Of a stretch of DNA of 64,000 nt, positions 61,636 to 64,000 are shown one piece after another. The notes beneath the pieces are model-generated. The model saw only the letters and a program-made list of their open reading frames with translations. It was not told the origin of the DNA and did no database searches. The stretch is from Gynuella sp050296195 (GTDB lineage: Bacteria > Pseudomonadota > Gammaproteobacteria > Pseudomonadales > Natronospirillaceae). The stretch lies in the NCBI RefSeq assembly GCF_050296195.1, contig NZ_JBNKRB010000045.1. One strand, 5' to 3'. The position numbers and the translations under genes were made by a program. Within the stretch, counting starts at the first letter, position 1. Every line of letters begins with the position of its first letter.

Positions 61636-61992
61636 ATGCCTAGGTCAAATTGGAAATTACATTTAGATTCATCGTCGGAAGAATCTGCCAAAAAAACAGT
61701 AAATCGATGCATCAAAGCGTTTGATCGCCCACCCATTGAGTCTTCACTCGAAAAATACTCCAAGGGTGGTTATATGGCCACCTTAGAATTTTTTCACAGT
61801 GACCAATATTCTTGGGCAGAGGTTGTTGTGGAGGTGATTGAGTTTGGTCAAAGGTTAGGTAATGGCTGGAGCATGTTTGGAAATATCAGCCACGAATCTA
61901 ATGCAGTGCTAAGTAAAAATGTGGGTAACCATATTAGTGTCTTTGGGTTAGAGTGGGCAGAATGGCAGGTACTAAATGAGCCTCAAGCTTAG
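61636..61992 (+). CDS. Unrecognised small cassette protein
   Basis: 118 residues, ATG with GAGGA 6 nt upstream. MPRSNWKLHLDSSSEESAKK starts a basic/serine-rich segment, followed by GGYMATLEFFHSDQYSWAEV, VEVIEFGQRLGNGWSMFGNI and a terminal FGLEWAEWQVLNEPQA. The tryptophan-rich C-terminus recalls some immunity proteins, but I cannot assign a family. It is cytoplasmic by sequence. It sits between two attC-like sites. Confidence 0.55.
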   Translation: MPRSNWKLHLDSSSEESAKKTVNRCIKAFDRPPIESSLEKYSKGGYMATLEFFHSDQYSWAEVVVEVIEFGQRLGNGWSMFGNISHESNAVLSKNVGNHISVFGLEWAEWQVLNEPQA

Positions 61993-62079
61993 CAAGTCAA
62001 TCAACTCCGCGCCTTCGGCGCCGGACAGCGTACACTGTACTTCGCTCCGTTACAGCCCCCGGTTATTGAGGCGTTAAAT
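61986..62079 (+). repeat. attC-like site 4
   Basis: Runs from AGCTTAGCAAGTC at the preceding stop to TTGAGGCGTTAAAT, where GTTAAAT (62073-62079) is a perfect GTTRRRY core immediately before the next ATG at 62080. The centre has a perfect GGCGCC palindrome (CGCGCCTTCGGCGCC). About 94 bp. The clearest cassette boundary in the array. Confidence 0.65.
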
Positions 62080-62532
62080 ATGAAAATACTCAGTGTGGCA
62101 CTTCCAATTCTAATCTCCACCTTTGCCATGGCTGAGGAGTGTGTCTTTGATGAGAAGGTGTTTCATGATTTTGCCAGGCTTTATGTTGATGGGCATGAAG
62201 GAGCCAGCCTTGAAGGACCTGGTAAATTTACCGCATCACTCAATGATCTCATGGTTTTTGTCGAGGGTGGTGGTTGCGCTCATCTTGGTGCAACTGTCCA
62301 GGTGCAAGGGCAAAGAGGTATTTCTGAGTCCCAGCTATTGGATCTTGTCCTCATGCTCTATACAGAGTTCGGACAATGGCTGGCGGGGGCTGAAAGCTTG
62401 AGCGAATCAATTCACGAATCCAGGTGGAGCCGCTATGAAGGCGTTTACTACTTCCAAGTAGACTCCCTAACAAGTTTGGAGGCTTGGTTAAGTGAAAATG
62501 GCGATTTGATGGTAAGCTTTTATGTTAACTAG
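62080..62532 (+). CDS. Unrecognised exported cassette protein
   Basis: 150 residues. A signal peptide (MKILSVALPILISTFAMAEE) precedes an acidic mature domain: ECVFDEKVFHDFARLYVDGH, EGGGCAHLGATVQVQGQ, then LLDLVLMLYTEFGQWLAG and YYFQVDSLTSLEAWL. The two cysteines (about 21 and 67) could form a disulfide in the periplasm. No family recognised. The ATG directly adjoins the attC-like core at 62079, as in a newly inserted cassette, so its translation depends on a site inside attC. Confidence 0.55.
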   Translation: MKILSVALPILISTFAMAEECVFDEKVFHDFARLYVDGHEGASLEGPGKFTASLNDLMVFVEGGGCAHLGATVQVQGQRGISESQLLDLVLMLYTEFGQWLAGAESLSESIHESRWSRYEGVYYFQVDSLTSLEAWLSENGDLMVSFYVN

Positions 62533-62538
62533 GGAAAT

Positions 62539-62653
62539 ATTTAACAAAGCCATCATGCTGTGACGAAACAGCTTGGCTTGCGCTCATTCTTCGTTCATTT
62601 CAGCCAAACGTTTCCGCAACTCTATTCCCGTTTGCCGGTATTCTGCGTTAGCC
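62539..62653 (+). repeat. attC-like site 5
   Basis: ATTTAAC (62539-62545), an exact RYYYAAC box, opens ATTTAACAAAGCC; AAGCC and GGCTT pair a little inside. It ends in GCGTTAGCC at 62645-62653. The terminal core matches GTTRRRY at six of seven positions. About 115 bp. It closes the array. Confidence 0.55.
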
Positions 62654-62654
62654 C

Positions 62655-62886
62655 ATGCCAGAGGGTTTGCCATTTAAATAAGAAGACTATCTGGAGTTAC
62701 TGGATTGGACAGAACATCTCCAGCATCAGAATAAATGAAACTCTTTTGATGAAAACACGTACTCATTCTGAGCCGCCTGAACATCAATCCAAAAAACTGG
62801 TTACACAGCTCCCTATACTTTGAACGTTCGCTTCCTGGCTTTGCCGGAAAGCTGGACTCGGTAACAGAAGCTTGCGTCCGGTCAGG
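62655..62886 (+). pseudogene. Decayed Y1-type (RAYT-like) transposase C-terminus
   Basis: From the ATG at 62655 the frame reads MPEGLPFK, stop, EDYLELLDWTEHLQ, then after a frameshift NWLHSSLYFERSLPGFAGKL and DSVTEACVRSG. The order EGLPF..DYLELLDWT...FE..F.G.AG..DS is typical of the C-terminal half of the IS200/RAYT-like transposases found in marine gammaproteobacteria. Stops and a frame change show it is dead. 62887-63170 holds no other recognisable gene. Confidence 0.55.
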
Positions 62887-63170
62887 GCATCAACGGCGAC
62901 CATCGATGAATTTTTGTTTGACTTGATTTTCTCCTTATCACAAACGCTGCCGGACACCAGGAATTGAAGGCAATCACTCGCCTGCGACAGCCTGTTTAGG
63001 GGAAGCTGACCGGGCGACTTTAGCTGAGATCCAAGCAACACTCTGATTTTAGAAAAAACCAAAACGGTTTGGGGTATTGAAATTGTTTTTTTAGCTTTCT
63101 TTTTTGTATGCCTGTCTTAATGGTTATGAGGCGTTTGACACAATTGGCTCTGACCAAAGAAGTTGCTACG

Positions 63171-64000
63171 ATGCCAGCCATGAAAACAACACTTGATCAC
63201 CTCCCCCTCGATAAGCAAGATCAGCTGCGCCATGCGGTTGATATCATTGTGCAAGCCGTTCAACCCTGCATGCTGATTTTATTCGGCAGCTATGCCCGTG
63301 GTGACTGGGTGGACCATCTGGAAGAGGATCGCGTCCATTACCGCTATCAAAGCGATATGGATATTCTTGCCATTACCAAAAACAAGGTACAGGCCCGCAA
63401 AGTTGAGTTTAAAACGTCCCTGAGCAACCGTTTGATGCGGGAAGTCAAAACGCCGGTCAGCCTGATTGCGGAAGAGATTTACTTTGTGAATGCCCAGTTA
63501 GCCAAAGGCCAGTATTTCTATGTCGATATCTACCGCGAGGGCATCCTGTTGCACGATACCGGCAAGCTGGAGCTGGTAGAGCCAAAAGAACTGCCTCTGC
63601 CTGAGCGAAAAATAGAGGCGCAAAAGCATTTTGATCATTGGCTAAAGGCTGCAAAAGAAGACTTAATGATGTATGAGGCAGCTACTGAGAGAAAACTGCA
63701 CAACAAGGCAGCTTTTTCGTTGCATCAGGTTACAGAGCGTCTGTATTCCATGATTCTGCTGGTGTTTACCCATTACAAACCCAAACTCCATGATCTTGAA
63801 AAGCTACGCACCTTAACCGGAAGCATAGAACCGGAGTTCTTATCTGTATTTCCGCAAAACACGCCCTTTGAGCAAAACTGCTTTGAGCTGTTGCGGCAGG
63901 CTTATGTGGATTCCCGTTATAACCCCACTTATTACATCACCACCGAGCAATTAGATTGGCTGGCAGAGCGAATTAATCACCTTCAGCAACTGGCTGAAAA
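63171..64000 (+). CDS. Nucleotidyltransferase-HEPN fusion protein (3' end outside window)
   Basis: At least 276 residues; the frame runs off the window, and ATG 63180 is an alternative start. The N-terminal domain is a minimal nucleotidyltransferase: LILFGSYARGDW with GSYARG at 39-44, then SDMDILAI with the metal-binding aspartates at 62 and 64. After a linker, HFDHWLKAAKEDLMMYEAAT, KAAFSLHQVTERLYSMIL and YKPKLHDLEKLRTL form a HEPN-type helical domain. In separate form these domains make MNT-HEPN toxin-antitoxin pairs; fused forms are less well understood. It lies outside the cassette array. Confidence 0.85.
   Translation, partial: MPAMKTTLDHLPLDKQDQLRHAVDIIVQAVQPCMLILFGSYARGDWVDHLEEDRVHYRYQSDMDILAITKNKVQARKVEFKTSLSNRLMREVKTPVSLIAEEIYFVNAQLAKGQYFYVDIYREGILLHDTGKLELVEPKELPLPERKIEAQKHFDHWLKAAKEDLMMYEAATERKLHNKAAFSLHQVTERLYSMILLVFTHYKPKLHDLEKLRTLTGSIEPEFLSVFPQNTPFEQNCFELLRQAYVDSRYNPTYYITTEQLDWLAERINHLQQLAE

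Noticed and set aside
62784..63062. 92-codon minus-strand ORF
   Set aside because: It is antisense to the transposase remnant on the plus strand, whose residues are recognisable.
1..64000. CRISPR arrays, tRNA and rRNA genes
   Set aside because: No regularly spaced direct repeats, T-loop consensus or rRNA motifs were seen.

Overview
The window looks like the chromosome of a free-living, motile gammaproteobacterium of intermediate GC. I infer an oceanospirillalean or Saccharospirillaceae-like bacterium, such as a Gynuella or Reinekea relative. The support is hemB, trxA, rho, sfsA, menA and an enterobacterial-style attenuated ilvGM, together with many chemoreceptors, diguanylate cyclases and hybrid kinases and secreted chitinase and beta-glucosidase. 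The species is inference and was not checked by search.

Layout. 1-1424: the end of egtB and all of egtD (ergothioneine synthesis). 1608-4892: a sulfotransferase facing away from an ilv leader peptide, attenuator and ilvGM. 4908-12191: a chemoreceptor, two small membrane or lipoprotein genes, then hemB, trxA, rho and a histidine phosphatase. 12703-16555: a 7TM hybrid histidine kinase and a PAS-only protein. 16565-21433: a Bax-like glucosaminidase, then DMT exporter, sfsA and aminotransferase in overlapping order, and a GH18 chitinase. 22283-28216: a HAD phosphatase, menA, a chemoreceptor and a membrane diguanylate cyclase. 28217-28826: two miniature inverted-repeat elements. 28827-34865: a FUSC-type membrane protein, a paralogue of the membrane cyclase and a TPR-linked cyclase. 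35122-39368: an RND efflux pump and its adaptor. 39671-42850: a GH3 lipoprotein. 43439-52706: an alpha-oxoamine-synthase-like enzyme fused to an acyltransferase, an AraC regulator, a GbcA-like Rieske demethylase, a periplasmic binding protein overlapping a membrane-anchored LytTR-like regulator, and a GMC oxidoreductase. 52722-53874: a short remnant of a filamentous-phage-like lysogeny module. 53804-58887: a HugZ-like protein, a hybrid kinase, a YigZ protein and an SDR.

58982-62950 differs from the rest. It is AT-richer, all its genes lie on the plus strand, they are small and mostly unrecognised, and most are followed by an imperfect palindrome ending in a GTTRRRY-like core. I read this as a run of integron-type gene cassettes without a visible integrase (a CALIN), interrupted by an IS5-family transposase remnant and closed by a decayed Y1-type (RAYT-like) transposase remnant. 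The window ends inside a nucleotidyltransferase-HEPN fusion gene.

Common themes. Signalling is dense: two chemoreceptors, three GGDEF proteins, two hybrid kinases, a PAS protein and a LytTR-like regulator. Polysaccharide use is represented by GH18, GH3 and the glucosaminidase. Methylated-amine use is suggested by GbcA and the choline-dehydrogenase-like GMC enzyme. The strongest candidates for something undescribed are the cassette array, the oxoamine-synthase/acyltransferase fusion, and the binding-protein/membrane LytTR pair.
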